Of a stretch of DNA of 64,000 nucleotides, positions 9,225-18,326 are shown in pieces. Each line of letters starts with the position of its first letter. Within the stretch, counting starts at the first letter, position 1. The stretch comes from Planctomycetaceae bacterium (GTDB taxonomy: Bacteria > Planctomycetota > Planctomycetia > Pirellulales > Thermoguttaceae). The position numbers and the translations under genes are program-made. Location of the stretch: the NCBI GenBank assembly GCA_015062085.1, contig SUVI01000002.1, positions 1-64,000 of the forward strand, given 5' to 3'. A model generated the notes under the pieces. The model was not told the origin of the DNA, did not search any database, and saw nothing but the letters and a program-made list of their open reading frames with translations.

Positions 9225-9570
9225 CCATCCGGGAACTGCGTACCAGTTTCACCACTGAATACACTGAAAACTCACAGAGAAATACGGATCTTAACACAAA
9301 AAACAGTGAAAAACAGATTGCGCGAACAAATTTTGAATTTTTAAAAAATTCATTCGCGTCTTTTCGTGTTTTCCGTGAAATTCGTGTCAGGGCACGTTCA
9401 CAGCCTTTTTTCTTTTTCTCTTTTTCTCTTTTTCTCTTTCTCTTTCTCTTTCTTTTTCTTTTTCTTTTTCTTTTTCTTTTTCTTTTTCTTTTCAGTGTGT
9501 TTCTGAGTCTCTTCTGTGCACTCCGTGGTGAGATCAGAACCTGGATCGGTACGCACTTTCCGGAAGAGCC
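9225..9570 (+). repeat. Dispersed intergenic repeat, copy B
   Basis: Inverted relative to copy A across the M16 gene. It runs from CCATCCGGGAACTGCGTACC to CGCACTTTCCGGAAGAGCC, and its end lies 6 bp from the stop codon of the CehA-like gene (9577). It holds an expanded polypyrimidine microsatellite at about 9405-9493. Confidence 0.85.
9405..9493 (+). repeat. Polypyrimidine microsatellite
   Basis: About 90 bases of only C and T on the plus strand, built from CTTTTT and CTTTCT hexamers, inside dispersed repeat copy B. The same position is a short C/T tract in copies C and D, so length varies among copies. Confidence 0.9.
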
Positions 9571-9576
9571 GATTTT

Positions 9577-11499
9577 TCAATCTTCCGATTTTTTGAGGAT
9601 CTGTTCCCAGTACGCCAGCGCGAATTCGTGAAGTTTCCGGAGTTTTTGTCCTTCTTTATCGGCAAACGCACCACGTTTTTCAAGGAGCTCCATCCGTTTT
9701 TTCTGCCAGTTCAGGAAAAAAAGTGCCGATTTCCGCATGACTTTCTGTCTTCCCGCGACTTCGACATAGTACGGCGCCGACATGACGCAGCCGTACGTTT
9801 TGGGGTCATCGACACGCACCCGGATGAGGAACCACCCGCTCTCCTTGAGCTCGAGCAGGGGGAGACGTCCGGTCTCGGCATAGTTGCGGAACGGTACGGA
9901 AAGGATCGTGCGCCCGTTCATGATGACCTCGATATACTGTGCCTTCTGCTGAAGCGTTAGCGTCATGGAGGGATTCAGCCGGTCCAGCTCACCTTCGCCG
10001 CCCGGAAAGGAAAAGACTTCACCGGGGACGTATCCTTCCACCCACGGCTGAAGCAGCGGCCCGTTGGTCACGACACACCGTCCCGCTTTTAGTGCGTCCC
10101 ACCACATTTTTCGGTCAAATCCGGCATTTGCCCCCTCATACTGAAAGCCGGTCCGGTCTGCGTTTGCGGCGTATTCGTCCGGGTCTACGAAGACGTACAT
10201 TCGGTTAGCTCCCAGCGCATTCGGCGACATTCCCGACCCGCTTCCGGCAGACGGCGGGATCCGATGGCCCGTGTTCAGAAGGTGGAAGTAGACCTCCTCC
10301 GTCCACTGCTGGCGTCCGCGTTCCCCTCGGTAGTTCATGGGGGCTGCGTCTGGGATGAATCCGCATTGGGACGGTCTGAGAAAGAGGTCTGCCCGTAATT
10401 CCGCCTCTACTGCGTCATCTTCAGAAATCACGCTGGCGCTGCTTTCGTCATCCGGCACGTCACCGGCACGTCGGCGCGTTTCTTCTTTTTCTACGTACCG
10501 TTCTGCCTGGATCCCTCCGATCGGCTTGACTGCGGGAAGGCGTTTCCACAGAATGTTTTCCGGCAGCAGCTGATCCCGGAGGATGTGCGGCCCCAAGAGC
10601 TGGAAAGAATCCGCGATCCCGAGAGAGATCATCAGCGGAAGATCCCAGCTTTCCGCATTCTGCACGTCGATCCAGACATCCGGGTACTTCTGATGGATGG
10701 CGTAAAGCATTGGGACGGCACTCCGGCGCGATTCGAGTTTCAGACGCTCAAACGGAAGCGGAACGGGAAGATCCAGGATCCCAACTTCGCAGGCAGGATG
10801 CCGCAGAATGTAGTTTTGCGTCGTGAAAAGCCGATCCGAATCGAACCAGACCTCATCCGTTTTCGCAGACGGTTCCCCGCGCTTCATTTCCCGATCGGAT
10901 CTTCCGGAAGTACTAAGACCGTCCGGATCTTTTCGGCCGGAACGCTCACGTTCTTCTGTGCGTCTTTGACTTTCTGCCTTTTTTTCTTTCGCAAAGATCC
11001 GTTTTTCCGCCGATCCCGCCAGCGGTACGAAATGGAGATCGTCCGCCATCATGAGGAGCTGGATGTCTGCAAGATCGCGCATGACCATCAGGTCGCCGGA
11101 CCACCACCCTTTTTTCGAGAGGTCCGTGAAGCGTTTCAGAGTCTCCGTTTTGGCGTCTTTTCCGTAGCGGTTCAGCACGAAATGCCCGGTCCGCGGCAGG
11201 TACTCGAAGCCGCGTTCGATCGTCATTGGGTACGTTCCCAGAGGCCACTCCAGCCAGATCTTCCCCGGAATGACGAAATGATCGTACCAGAACGGGACTC
11301 CGTCGGCTTTTCGCGGGATCCCTTTTTCATTTCGGATGGAGACTCGGCACGGTATCGGACGGTGTGTTTCGTCATCGACGATCTCCAGCGTGAATTCGGC
11401 CTTCTGCGCACAGACTGACTCTGAAAAAAAAACTCCCAGACCAATGAGCGTCAGAAAATGAAACGCCCAGAAGAGGGATCGGGGATTTTTGAGAGCCAT
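9577..11499 (-). CDS. CehA/McbA-like metallohydrolase family protein, metal site apparently lost
   Basis: 640 residues from ATG 11499, chosen because AAGGAG lies 9 bases upstream and a signal peptide follows (FHFLTLIGLGVFFSESVCA). Residues 35-110 resemble a carboxypeptidase-regulatory-like beta domain. The PHP-type core is recognisable from WSGDLMVMRD (133-142), where homologues I know read SGDLHVH; both histidines are replaced by Met. A charged, probably disordered insert follows at about 175-225. The C-terminal part has SAGSGSG, NRMYVFVD, GRCVVTNGPLL and a terminal beta domain, as in exported planctomycete relatives. Probably an exported non-enzymatic or altered member; the substrate is unknown. 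Confidence 0.65.
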   Translation of the reverse strand: MALKNPRSLFWAFHFLTLIGLGVFFSESVCAQKAEFTLEIVDDETHRPIPCRVSIRNEKGIPRKADGVPFWYDHFVIPGKIWLEWPLGTYPMTIERGFEYLPRTGHFVLNRYGKDAKTETLKRFTDLSKKGWWSGDLMVMRDLADIQLLMMADDLHFVPLAGSAEKRIFAKEKKAESQRRTEERERSGRKDPDGLSTSGRSDREMKRGEPSAKTDEVWFDSDRLFTTQNYILRHPACEVGILDLPVPLPFERLKLESRRSAVPMLYAIHQKYPDVWIDVQNAESWDLPLMISLGIADSFQLLGPHILRDQLLPENILWKRLPAVKPIGGIQAERYVEKEETRRRAGDVPDDESSASVISEDDAVEAELRADLFLRPSQCGFIPDAAPMNYRGERGRQQWTEEVYFHLLNTGHRIPPSAGSGSGMSPNALGANRMYVFVDPDEYAANADRTGFQYEGANAGFDRKMWWDALKAGRCVVTNGPLLQPWVEGYVPGEVFSFPGGEGELDRLNPSMTLTLQQKAQYIEVIMNGRTILSVPFRNYAETGRLPLLELKESGWFLIRVRVDDPKTYGCVMSAPYYVEVAGRQKVMRKSALFFLNWQKKRMELLEKRGAFADKEGQKLRKLHEFALAYWEQILKKSED

Positions 11500-11520
11500 T
11501 TCTTCTTTCTCCTTAACTTT

Positions 11521-11556
11521 TTTTATTTCTTTTTGATCTTTTATTTCTTTTTGATC
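11521..11556 (+). repeat. Direct repeat, 18 bp x 2
   Basis: Two exact tandem copies of TTTTATTTCTTTTTGATC between the CehA-like and DUF1207 genes. Confidence 0.9.
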
Positions 11557-11560
11557 TTGG

Positions 11561-11587
11561 AACAGATACGCACTTTTCGGAAGAGCC
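11561..11587 (+). repeat. End fragment of the dispersed repeat (copy E)
   Basis: Only the terminal block survives (ACGCACTTTTCGGAAGAGCC). It ends at 11587, directly against the stop codon of the DUF1207 gene at 11588. In copy B the same end is also 6 bp from a stop codon. Confidence 0.6.
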
Positions 11588-12853
11588 TTAAAAATCATAC
11601 CAGAAACCGAAGCCGATCTGCTTTTCCCAACGGTCGTAAAACTGGTACTGGTCCGCGTGCCCCGCCATGGCGTAAAGGCCGGTGCGCATCGTGTGCTGAT
11701 AGACGGTCTTCCACTGCCAGCCGGCTTCAAGCGCACTGTACGTCTCGAAATCCGTATCCTCGCTCCATCGGAAATGAAGCGCTAAAAAAGGAGATCCCTG
11801 AAAATTCGGCAGCATCATTGGCGAGTATTCCGCCCCTAGTTCAAACTGCCAGGGTTTTGCGCCGCCGTCACGATTGAAGACGTAATCGCCGCCGAAATAA
11901 AAGCGCCAGTTGGCATCCGGCCGAAACGCGATCCCCCACGTGAGGCAGTCGCGCACGTAGTTGATCCGGTAGACTTCTCCCGTTTTTTCGTAGTTTTTGA
12001 CGATCCACTCGTCGCCCATGTGCGAGCTGATGTGGTAGTATCCGAGTTTCAACTCCCAGTTTTCCTTGCGGAACGTCAGCGGCGCACCGACCCGGTAATC
12101 TGTGCCGTGCAAATCGCGGTCTCCGGTGAGCGTTAGACGTGCAATGGCCGCACATTCCAGATCCAGCTGAAAACCTTCCGGATAAATTCGGCTCGTGGTC
12201 CCGTAGCGGAGAAAGTTGATCCGTCCGCCAAGAGTCGGATCCCAGTAGGAATCGTGCGTCGTGTCTTCATTAATGAAATGGATGCCGAGCCTGCTTTCAC
12301 GATTGCTCGCAAAATGTGCGCGATAGAGCGTTCCGCCGGGCATCGCCTGCCAGGTCCACTTTTCGCTGGACGTTGGAAGCGGACGGCCAAAGCCGGGAAT
12401 GCAGGCCCGAAAAGCCGAGTCCCAGTAATGGTAACGCTCTTCCGTCGGCGAATAGAGCGGAAGTTCGGCCCCGACACCCGTTCTGCCCCCTCCCACGACC
12501 CCCGTTCCGGAACTGTATGAAAGTCCGGAGGACGGCATCGTGCCCACAGGAAGATCTTCCGAAGTTCCCATGCCCGAAACGCTGGTCAAAGTACCTGGAT
12601 CTCCGAGCGGGACGGGGATCTCCGCCTCACTTTGGCCGCGCAGAAGGCAAGGATCTTCCGGAATGCACTCCATCCCGCTCCATGGATAACCGAGGCACGC
12701 AGCATCCCGCGTCATGATGCACGGAGTCTCTGCTTCCTGCCCTTGTGCAGTTGGAAAATGCGCACTTTCTCCAAATATCGAAAAATGTGTCAAAATCGAC
12801 ACAATGAGCAGCTGAAATTTGGGAATTTGATTAAATTTTCGTTTGAACCGCAT
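11588..12853 (-). CDS. DUF1207 family exported protein
   Basis: 421 residues with an N-terminal hydrophobic signal (FQLLIVSILTHFSIFGES), a Gly/Ser/Pro-rich linker to about residue 120, and a beta-rich C-terminal two-thirds. I recognise the DUF1207 pattern: LGGRINFLRYG, FQLDLECAAIARL, DYRVGAPLTFRKENWELKLGYYH, SSHMGDEW, RINYVRD and FELGAEYSP. Alternating hydrophobic strands and the terminal aromatic FWYDF suggest an outer-membrane beta-barrel (inference). The start is supported by GAGGT seven bases upstream. Function is unknown; the family is common in planctomycetes. It is followed on the same strand by the CehA-like gene with an 88 bp gap. Confidence 0.8.
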   Translation of the reverse strand: MRFKRKFNQIPKFQLLIVSILTHFSIFGESAHFPTAQGQEAETPCIMTRDAACLGYPWSGMECIPEDPCLLRGQSEAEIPVPLGDPGTLTSVSGMGTSEDLPVGTMPSSGLSYSSGTGVVGGGRTGVGAELPLYSPTEERYHYWDSAFRACIPGFGRPLPTSSEKWTWQAMPGGTLYRAHFASNRESRLGIHFINEDTTHDSYWDPTLGGRINFLRYGTTSRIYPEGFQLDLECAAIARLTLTGDRDLHGTDYRVGAPLTFRKENWELKLGYYHISSHMGDEWIVKNYEKTGEVYRINYVRDCLTWGIAFRPDANWRFYFGGDYVFNRDGGAKPWQFELGAEYSPMMLPNFQGSPFLALHFRWSEDTDFETYSALEAGWQWKTVYQHTMRTGLYAMAGHADQYQFYDRWEKQIGFGFWYDF

Positions 12854-12973
12854 TTTTTTACCTCTATAGTCAATTCAGTGTTTTATTTTACCCGATATTT
12901 AAATTCATGGGAAGAGCAATTTTTTTTTCAGGAAATCCCCCCTACCCGCCTTTCATTTTCCGACAGTTTGGTA

Positions 12974-12979
12974 TATAAT
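12974..12979 (+). promoter_or_regulatory. Possible -10 box of the response regulator gene
   Basis: TATAAT within TTTGGTATATAATAGGG, 75 bp before the start codon. No good -35 sits 16-17 bp upstream. Confidence 0.35.
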
Positions 12980-13054
12980 AGGGAAATACAGAGAAAATGA
13001 TTTCTGTTTTTCCCCGAAAATTTTGAAATGTTTGTGAAATAAAAAGAAGAAAAA

Positions 13055-13453
13055 ATGGAATCCAAAATCATGAACGATGCCCCAAAAACCGCTAAACGGA
13101 TCCTGATCATCGATGACGACCAGGAGATCACCGAATCGATGCGTCTGACGCTTGAAATGCGCGGCTACGAGGTTTTCAATGCGACTGACGGTAATCAGGG
13201 ACTGCTCATGACGGAGCAAAAAAAACCAGATCTGATCATTCTCGATATGATGATGCCGAAACGCAGCGGATTTCTTGTTCTTGAAAATCTGCGCCGTTCG
13301 CTTCCGATTCCTATCCGTGTGATCATGATCACGGCAAACGAAGGCAATCGCCATAAAGCCTATGCCGAAACTTTGGGTGTGGACGACTACATCCGCAAGC
13401 CGTTCCCGATGGACCGACTCTTGGCGAGCGTCAAGCGGCTGATCGGGGAATAG
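13055..13453 (+). CDS. Single-domain response regulator
   Basis: 132 residues forming one CheY-type receiver domain with no output domain. Acidic pocket D20-D21-D22, phospho-acceptor D64 (LDMMMP), T93 and K115 (RKPF) are all present, so it should be phosphorylatable. A short charged N-terminal tail precedes the domain. Such proteins act by protein contacts in phosphorelays or motility/stress signalling. No histidine kinase lies in the window. The DUF3754 gene follows 44 bp downstream on the same strand and could be co-transcribed. Confidence 0.9.
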   Translation: MESKIMNDAPKTAKRILIIDDDQEITESMRLTLEMRGYEVFNATDGNQGLLMTEQKKPDLIILDMMMPKRSGFLVLENLRRSLPIPIRVIMITANEGNRHKAYAETLGVDDYIRKPFPMDRLLASVKRLIGE

Positions 13454-13497
13454 TATCGATCCCAATTTCAAAAATAGAACATCTGGAGGCCTGCGAT

Positions 13498-14760
13498 ATG
13501 TCCATTTTATCGACCTTAAAGAAGCTGCTGATCGTGGATCCGGAAAAACTGCCGAAACTGGAATGGCTTTCGGCAGGGGAGCATTTTATCCCTATTTATT
13601 TTACGGACCTCCTGAACCGTGTTCTGGAAGATGAACGGCTGAATGAAACCGAGCGCGAACATTTCCGCACACTCGCTCTGATGCTGGAAGAACACTACCA
13701 CTTGGATTACCAGAAAGATTTTCTCCAGCTTAAAGAGGCTTTCGTGCCCTTTGACCCGGATACGGAAGTGCGCTATTTTCCGGAATATTCCGAAGAGTAC
13801 AAAGAAGAGTGCCGTACCCGGCTCATGCATGGGGTCGAAAATTTCCTTGCAGTGTGCAATTTCCGTGAAATGACGAAGGAACAGAGTACGGAGATCCTGG
13901 GGGCACGCTATCCCGGGATCCTTTCCATCAAAGTCGATATGCGGAAACTGGAATTCTTCAGGATCTTCTACCGCGGGATCCGGCATGAAGATAAGACTGG
14001 AAAAGCGTTTTGGCTGCTCAAGGAAAATTACCCAAGCCTTAAATTTAAGCGTGTCTTCGTGCTGGCTCGCTACAAAGAAAAGTACGGAAGCGGTGTTTTA
14101 GTCAAGGTTTTTCGGGATGTCGATGTGGAGAACCTGAAAGTCGTCGTGCCGGAAGTGCAGCTTTGCCTGCCGATCGCCGATCAGATCAAGGTCGGCGCCT
14201 CTTTCTCCGGTGCACTAGGGACGGCGATCGTGAAGATCATTCTGGCCGCGAGTATTAATCTGATACTCTTCCTTACGATGCTCGTCACATTCGCCCTTGG
14301 ATTTTTCCGCTCGATCTGCGGTTTCTTCAATTCCCGCATGAGATGCCTGAAGACCTACTCGGAAAGTCTCTACCACAAGAGTCTCGCGAGCAACATGGGG
14401 GCCGTGAATCTGCTGGTGGAACAGGCTGAAACGCAGGAAGTGAAGGAAGCGTTCCTGGCGTACTTCATGCTTTATGTCTGCCGGAAAGAAAATCTGACGA
14501 TGGAGGGACTTGACGCGCGGGTCGAAGCCTGGCTGGAAAAGAATTTCGGTTTCTACATTGATTTCGAGGTGGACGACGCTCTGCGAAAGCTGCTGGATAA
14601 AGACCTGGCACTGAAATATGTGCATGAAGACGGATCTGCGCCGCATTACAAAGTCTACGACTTGCCAAGCACGCTGCGCCGTTTGGATGAATTGTGGGAC
14701 AATTACCATCAGGAAAATAATATTGGGGATCCTTCCGCCGATTCGGTCGCTGATGCGTGA
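13498..14760 (+). CDS. DUF3754 (TMEM143-like) membrane protein
   Basis: 420 residues. The pattern GVENFLAVCNF, DMRKLEFFRIFYRGIR, FKRVFVLARYKEK and VKVFRDVDVENLKVVVPE matches the DUF3754 family. A hydrophobic hairpin near residues 250-280 (ILAASINLILFLTMLVTFALGFF) suggests two membrane segments or a re-entrant loop, followed by a soluble C-terminal domain of about 130 residues. The start is backed by GGAGG nine bases upstream. Function is unknown. It probably shares a transcript with the response regulator and is followed by a terminator. Confidence 0.7.
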   Translation: MSILSTLKKLLIVDPEKLPKLEWLSAGEHFIPIYFTDLLNRVLEDERLNETEREHFRTLALMLEEHYHLDYQKDFLQLKEAFVPFDPDTEVRYFPEYSEEYKEECRTRLMHGVENFLAVCNFREMTKEQSTEILGARYPGILSIKVDMRKLEFFRIFYRGIRHEDKTGKAFWLLKENYPSLKFKRVFVLARYKEKYGSGVLVKVFRDVDVENLKVVVPEVQLCLPIADQIKVGASFSGALGTAIVKIILAASINLILFLTMLVTFALGFFRSICGFFNSRMRCLKTYSESLYHKSLASNMGAVNLLVEQAETQEVKEAFLAYFMLYVCRKENLTMEGLDARVEAWLEKNFGFYIDFEVDDALRKLLDKDLALKYVHEDGSAPHYKVYDLPSTLRRLDELWDNYHQENNIGDPSADSVADA

Positions 14761-14791
14761 CGCTGCCTGAGATCCCTGATCTTCAGACCTG

Positions 14792-14825
14792 GAAAGCCGT
14801 TCTTTTGCAAAGGAGGACGGCTTTC
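14792..14825 (+). terminator. Intrinsic terminator after the DUF3754 gene
   Basis: 9 bp stem (GAAAGCCGT with ACGGCTTTC), a 16 nt loop, then ATTTTTT. Confidence 0.75.
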
Positions 14826-14973
14826 ATTTTTTGGGTGAGGAGGATTGAGGAGCTTTTTTCTCGCTCTGTTTTTTCGATCCGCAGTCTGAAAATTTGCGCA
14901 GACCGTAAAATCTAACTCTTAAAGTCGGCAAAAAATTCCAATGAGAAAAAAATAGGTAAAGAAAAGAGGAAAA

Positions 14974-14983
14974 GTCGGCCGAC
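14974..14983. promoter_or_regulatory. Possible operator before the BMC operon
   Basis: Perfect 10 bp palindrome GTCGGCCGAC, 57 bp upstream of pduL. Its half-site AAGTCGGC is repeated about 45 bp further upstream. Comparable BMC operons are often controlled by a DeoR-type repressor, but no regulator gene is in the window and no clear promoter hexamers are visible. Confidence 0.25.
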
Positions 14984-15039
14984 ACACTAAAAGATACGTT
15001 TAATTTTTTTGAAACGAGAGCCGAAAACGGCATGAAAAT

Positions 15040-15714
15040 ATGGATACATCAAATCTCAGCGCGGAATTTATAGAGCAGATCGTTCGCCAGATCGTTTTGG
15101 AGTGCGTCGGCGTTCCCGGTAGATCGGAACCCGCTCCTGCCCCAGAACTGGTGGTGAGCATCTCCGCGCGGCACATCCATCTGAGCGATCAGGATGTCGA
15201 GACGCTTTTCGGCCCCGGCTATCAGCTCACAGTGGAAAAGGAACTTTACCAGCCCGGTTTCTTTGCGGCTAAAGAGACGCTCATGGTCGTCGGTCCCCGC
15301 AGAAGGATGCTCCCTTCGGTCCGGATCCTCGGTCCCACGCGCAAACAGTCTCAAGTCGAGCTTGCGTTTACAGACGGCATTTCCCTCGGGATCCCGCTTC
15401 CGGTACGTCAGTCTGGCGACTTGGCTGGGACTCCCGGCTGTGTGCTGGTCGGTCCAAAAGGCGTCGTGGAACTGAAAAACGGCGTCATCCGCGCGGAACG
15501 GCACGTCCATATGCACCCGACAGAAGCGGAATACTACGGCGTCCAGGACAAAGACCGCATGAATCTGCGCGTCTATTCCGGTTCCTGTACGACGACGTTT
15601 GAGAACGTGCTCGTGCGTGTCGATCCCGGCGTCCATCTGGAAGTCCACCTCGATACCGACGAAGGAAACGCGTGCGACATCGATCACGCAGATCGGATCG
15701 AGCTTTACCGCTGA
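15040..15714 (+). CDS. pduL: PduL-type phosphate acyltransferase, BMC cargo
   Basis: Converts acyl-CoA plus phosphate to acyl phosphate and frees CoA inside the microcompartment. 224 residues with the two PduL zinc-binding repeats: H45/H47 in SARHIHLS and H155/H157/H159 in RHVHMHP. The N-terminal 22 residues ([18 protein letters not shown]) are an amphipathic helix joined by a Pro-rich linker, the typical encapsulation peptide. First gene of the BMC operon. Its product should feed acetate/propionate kinase, encoded three genes on. The ribosome site is weak. The family call is secure; whether the substrate is lactoyl-, propionyl- or acetyl-CoA cannot be told. Confidence 0.9.
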   Translation: MDTSNLSAEFIEQIVRQIVLECVGVPGRSEPAPAPELVVSISARHIHLSDQDVETLFGPGYQLTVEKELYQPGFFAAKETLMVVGPRRRMLPSVRILGPTRKQSQVELAFTDGISLGIPLPVRQSGDLAGTPGCVLVGPKGVVELKNGVIRAERHVHMHPTEAEYYGVQDKDRMNLRVYSGSCTTTFENVLVRVDPGVHLEVHLDTDEGNACDIDHADRIELYR

Positions 15715-15776
15715 ACCGAATAGATCATCGAATTCGATTACCTATCATTTAACCTGAAGCAAAAAGGAAAAACGCA

Positions 15777-16079
15777 ATGGCAAAAACATTGGAAGCATTG
15801 GGAATGATCGAAACGAAAGGTTTCGTCGCTCTCGTGGAAGGCGTTGATGCAATGATGAAATCCGCGAACGTTCAGTTTCTGGGCTGGGAAAAACCCGGGT
15901 CCGGGATCGTGACGGCTTACGTGACGGGTGACGTCGCCGCTGTGAAAGCCGCGACCGACGCCGGAGTCGCCGCTGCGAGCCGCGTGGGTGAGGTTTTGGC
16001 CGTTCAGGTCATTCCGCGTCCGTCGGAAGATATCGTCTCCCTTCTTCCCGGTCTGAAAAAAGACGGTGCGAAGAAATAG
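15777..16079 (+). CDS. BMC-H hexameric shell protein 1
   Basis: 100 residues, one BMC domain (PduA/EutM/CcmK type). Family marks are [30 protein letters not shown] and QVIPRP. The loop lining the hexamer pore is KPGSG (39-43), like the small-metabolite pores of PduA-type shells. It has a short Lys-rich C-terminal tail. AAGGA lies upstream of the ATG. It would form the flat facets of the shell with the second BMC-H protein encoded 60 bp downstream. In this operon the two hexamer genes sit between pduL and ackA. Confidence 0.95.
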   Translation: MAKTLEALGMIETKGFVALVEGVDAMMKSANVQFLGWEKPGSGIVTAYVTGDVAAVKAATDAGVAAASRVGEVLAVQVIPRPSEDIVSLLPGLKKDGAKK

Positions 16080-16139
16080 GCGCTTCCCTTCATTCCTGAT
16101 CCTGTTTCCATTTCCCATTTGAATAAAAGGTAGCTTAAA

Positions 16140-16409
16140 ATGCAATACGCACTTGGATTCATTGAAACTAAAGGTCTCGTTGCCCTGATCGAAGCGTGCG
16201 ACGCCATGTCGAAAGCCGCGAATGTCGATATTCTCAAAAAAGTGAACATCGGCGGCGCATTCGTGACCGCGATCGTTCGCGGAGACGTCGGAAGTGTCCG
16301 AGCCGCGATCGAAGCCGGAGCCTCTGCCGCCTCCCAGACGGGCGAATTGGTCTCCAGCCACATCATTCCGCGTCCGGCCGCCGGGCTGCTCGAGGCGTTC
16401 ATCGACTAG
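16140..16409 (+). CDS. BMC-H hexameric shell protein 2
   Basis: 89 residues, a minimal BMC domain starting at MQYALGFIETKGLVALIEACDAM. The pore loop differs from its neighbour (KVNIGG, about 34-39), so pore chemistry is likely different. It ends HIIPRPAAGLLEAFID with no tail. It is a paralogue rather than a duplicate of the preceding gene, as the two differ at many positions. Having two hexamer types suggests either mixed facets or two pore selectivities. AAGG upstream supports the start. Confidence 0.95.
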   Translation: MQYALGFIETKGLVALIEACDAMSKAANVDILKKVNIGGAFVTAIVRGDVGSVRAAIEAGASAASQTGELVSSHIIPRPAAGLLEAFID

Positions 16410-16611
16410 TCCGCGTTCGCTCTGCACTTCGGTCTGCAGTTCAGTCCGTAGTTCGGCATTTCCGCCCTCGGTAAAAGAAAATGAGATCCGAGATCCCGAA
16501 AGGAAGCGGAAGACGTTCCCGTTTTTCCGCTTTCCAGTTTCGGCTCACTGGTTCCGTTCTCTTTTTCCCGCATTTTCCGTCCCTTTCATTTTCAGCAGAA
16601 GGACATTTCGC

Positions 16612-17802
16612 ATGAAGATCCTCGTCGCGAACATCGGCTCCACGAGCTTTAAATACCGTCTCTACGATATGACCAGCGAGACGCAGCTCGCCAAAGGGCG
16701 CATCGAGCGCATCGGTGAACCGCTCAGTCCGGTCGAGGTCGAGGTCGGCGGGAAGACTTTCTCCGAAGAATTTCCGGTCCCGGATCATGGCGAAGCGGTA
16801 CGTCAGTGCCTCCGTCAGCTCACGTCTCCGGAAGTCGGCTGCCTGAAAGCGCCTGCGGAAGTCCAAGGGATCGGTTTTAAGGCGGTTCACGGCGGGCGCG
16901 TGACGGGCGTGCAGGTCATCAATGATGCAGTCCTTGCCGCCATGGAGGAAATGACCGACATTGCCCCGGCTCACAATCCGCCGTACATCGCGGCCATGCG
17001 TCAGCTGCGTACACAGCTTCCCGACGTTCCGCTCGTCGCGGCATTCGAGACCGGTTTTCATGCCGACATTCCCGAGTCGAACCGGCTCTATGCCGTTCCG
17101 GATGAATGGATCGACAGATTTCAGATCCGCCGATTCGGCTTCCACGGCGCCAGTCACCGCTACATTTCAGTACGCAGTGCAGAACTTTTCGGCCGAAAAG
17201 ACCTGCGCATCATCTCCTGCCACCTCGGCGGCTCCAGTTCCATTTGCGCCATCGCAGACGGCAAAAGCCGCGCAACGAGCATGGGGGGAAGTCCTCAAGG
17301 CGGACTGCCGCAGAATAATCGTGTCGGCGACTTTGACCCGTACCTTTTGCCGCATCTGATGAAGCGAACGGGGAAATCGTGCGAGGAACTTCTGGCGATC
17401 CTCGGTAAGCAGGGCGGTCTGTACGGTCTGAGCGGCGGTGTGGGGACGGACATCCGTGACATTCTGGCTGCGGTGAATGCCGGAAATGAAAAGGCAAAAC
17501 GTGCTTTGGACGTCTACGTGTTCGACATTCGCCGGTATCTCGGAGCGTATCTCGTGGAACTCGGCGGAGCAGACCTCCTCGTCTTCACCGGCGGGATCGG
17601 CGAGAATCAGTGGAGCATCCGCGAAATGATCTGCCGGGATCTTGCGGAACTCGGCATCCTTCTCGATCCGGAAAAGAACCGTGCGTGCCGTGCCTCGGAA
17701 ATGTGCATCAGTGCCGAAGAAAGCCGCGTGAAGATCTGTGTCATTCCGACAAACGAAGAGATCATCGTCGCCCGGCAAACGGTCGAAGCACTCAAAACTT
17801 GA
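16612..17802 (+). CDS. ackA: Acetate/propionate kinase (AckA family)
   Basis: Makes ATP from acyl phosphate and ADP, the energy-conserving last step of the pathway. The start is ATG 16612, with GAAGGA upstream and the family N-terminus ILVANIGSTSFKYRLYDM; the frame is open further upstream but that part is not conserved. 396 residues, normal length. Other signatures are FETGFHADIP, RFGFHGASHRYIS and FTGGIGEN. There is no obvious encapsulation peptide, so it probably works outside the shell on acyl phosphate released by PduL. It lies about 200 bp after BMC-H2; that gap shows nothing recognisable. In vivo it may act on lactoyl or propionyl phosphate. Confidence 0.92.
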   Translation: MKILVANIGSTSFKYRLYDMTSETQLAKGRIERIGEPLSPVEVEVGGKTFSEEFPVPDHGEAVRQCLRQLTSPEVGCLKAPAEVQGIGFKAVHGGRVTGVQVINDAVLAAMEEMTDIAPAHNPPYIAAMRQLRTQLPDVPLVAAFETGFHADIPESNRLYAVPDEWIDRFQIRRFGFHGASHRYISVRSAELFGRKDLRIISCHLGGSSSICAIADGKSRATSMGGSPQGGLPQNNRVGDFDPYLLPHLMKRTGKSCEELLAILGKQGGLYGLSGGVGTDIRDILAAVNAGNEKAKRALDVYVFDIRRYLGAYLVELGGADLLVFTGGIGENQWSIREMICRDLAELGILLDPEKNRACRASEMCISAEESRVKICVIPTNEEIIVARQTVEALKT

Positions 17803-17924
17803 AAATGGATCCCGAAAATGGATCCCGAACTCATTCGGAAATGGATCGGTCCGTGTTCCGCAATTTTTTTGAAATTCCCGCATTCCGCAGACTTTCGGTC
17901 CGGGACTAACCAGGAAAGAACGCA

Positions 17925-18230
17925 ATGTTCATAGGAAAGATCGTAGGTTCGACTGTCGCCACCCAAAAACTGGATTCCCTTCGCGGTTGGAAACTGCTCG
18001 TCGTGGAAGCGTACCGCGTTGACCCGGCCTCGCAGGACAGTCTGCTCCCCACAGGACGAACGCTCATTACGCTGGATACGCTTGGGGCCGGAGAAGGCGA
18101 CTTCGTGCTGGTTTGCCAAGGATCCAGTGCCCGCATGACGCCTGAAACGAAACCGATCCCGACAGACGCCGTCACGATCGGGATCGTGGATACCGTAAAT
18201 ATGGGCGGCAAGGTCGTGTTTCAACGCTGA
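17925..18230 (+). CDS. BMC-P pentameric vertex protein 1 (EutN/CcmL)
   Basis: 101 residues, single EutN/CcmL beta-barrel domain: MFIGKIVGSTVATQKLDSLRG, WKLLVVEAY, VLVCQGSSAR and IGIVDTVNMGG are family marks. Five copies cap a vertex of the icosahedral shell. The ATG is preceded by AGGAAAG. The stop codon is directly followed by a 12 bp tandem array. It is the first of three different BMC-P genes in the operon, a known feature of PVM-type loci, where the separate pentamers may close vertices in different contexts. Confidence 0.93.
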   Translation: MFIGKIVGSTVATQKLDSLRGWKLLVVEAYRVDPASQDSLLPTGRTLITLDTLGAGEGDFVLVCQGSSARMTPETKPIPTDAVTIGIVDTVNMGGKVVFQR

Positions 18231-18326
18231 ATGCTGACCTGAATGCCGACTGGGATGCCGACTGGGATGCCGACTGGGATGCCGACTGGGATGCCGACTG
18301 GGATGCCGACTGGGATGCCGACTGGG
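18231..18326 (+). repeat. Tandem array, 12 bp unit x 7 (plus one diverged)
   Basis: Seven exact copies of ATGCCGACTGGG (18243-18326) preceded by one diverged copy that starts immediately after the BMC-P1 stop codon. It lies in the 176 bp gap before the aldehyde dehydrogenase. Each unit contains an ATG. Confidence 0.95.

Noticed and set aside
7462..9570. Insertion sequence or transposon around the M16 gene
   Set aside because: Inverted flanking repeats are present, but there is no transposase or clear target-site duplication; reported only as a repeat arrangement.
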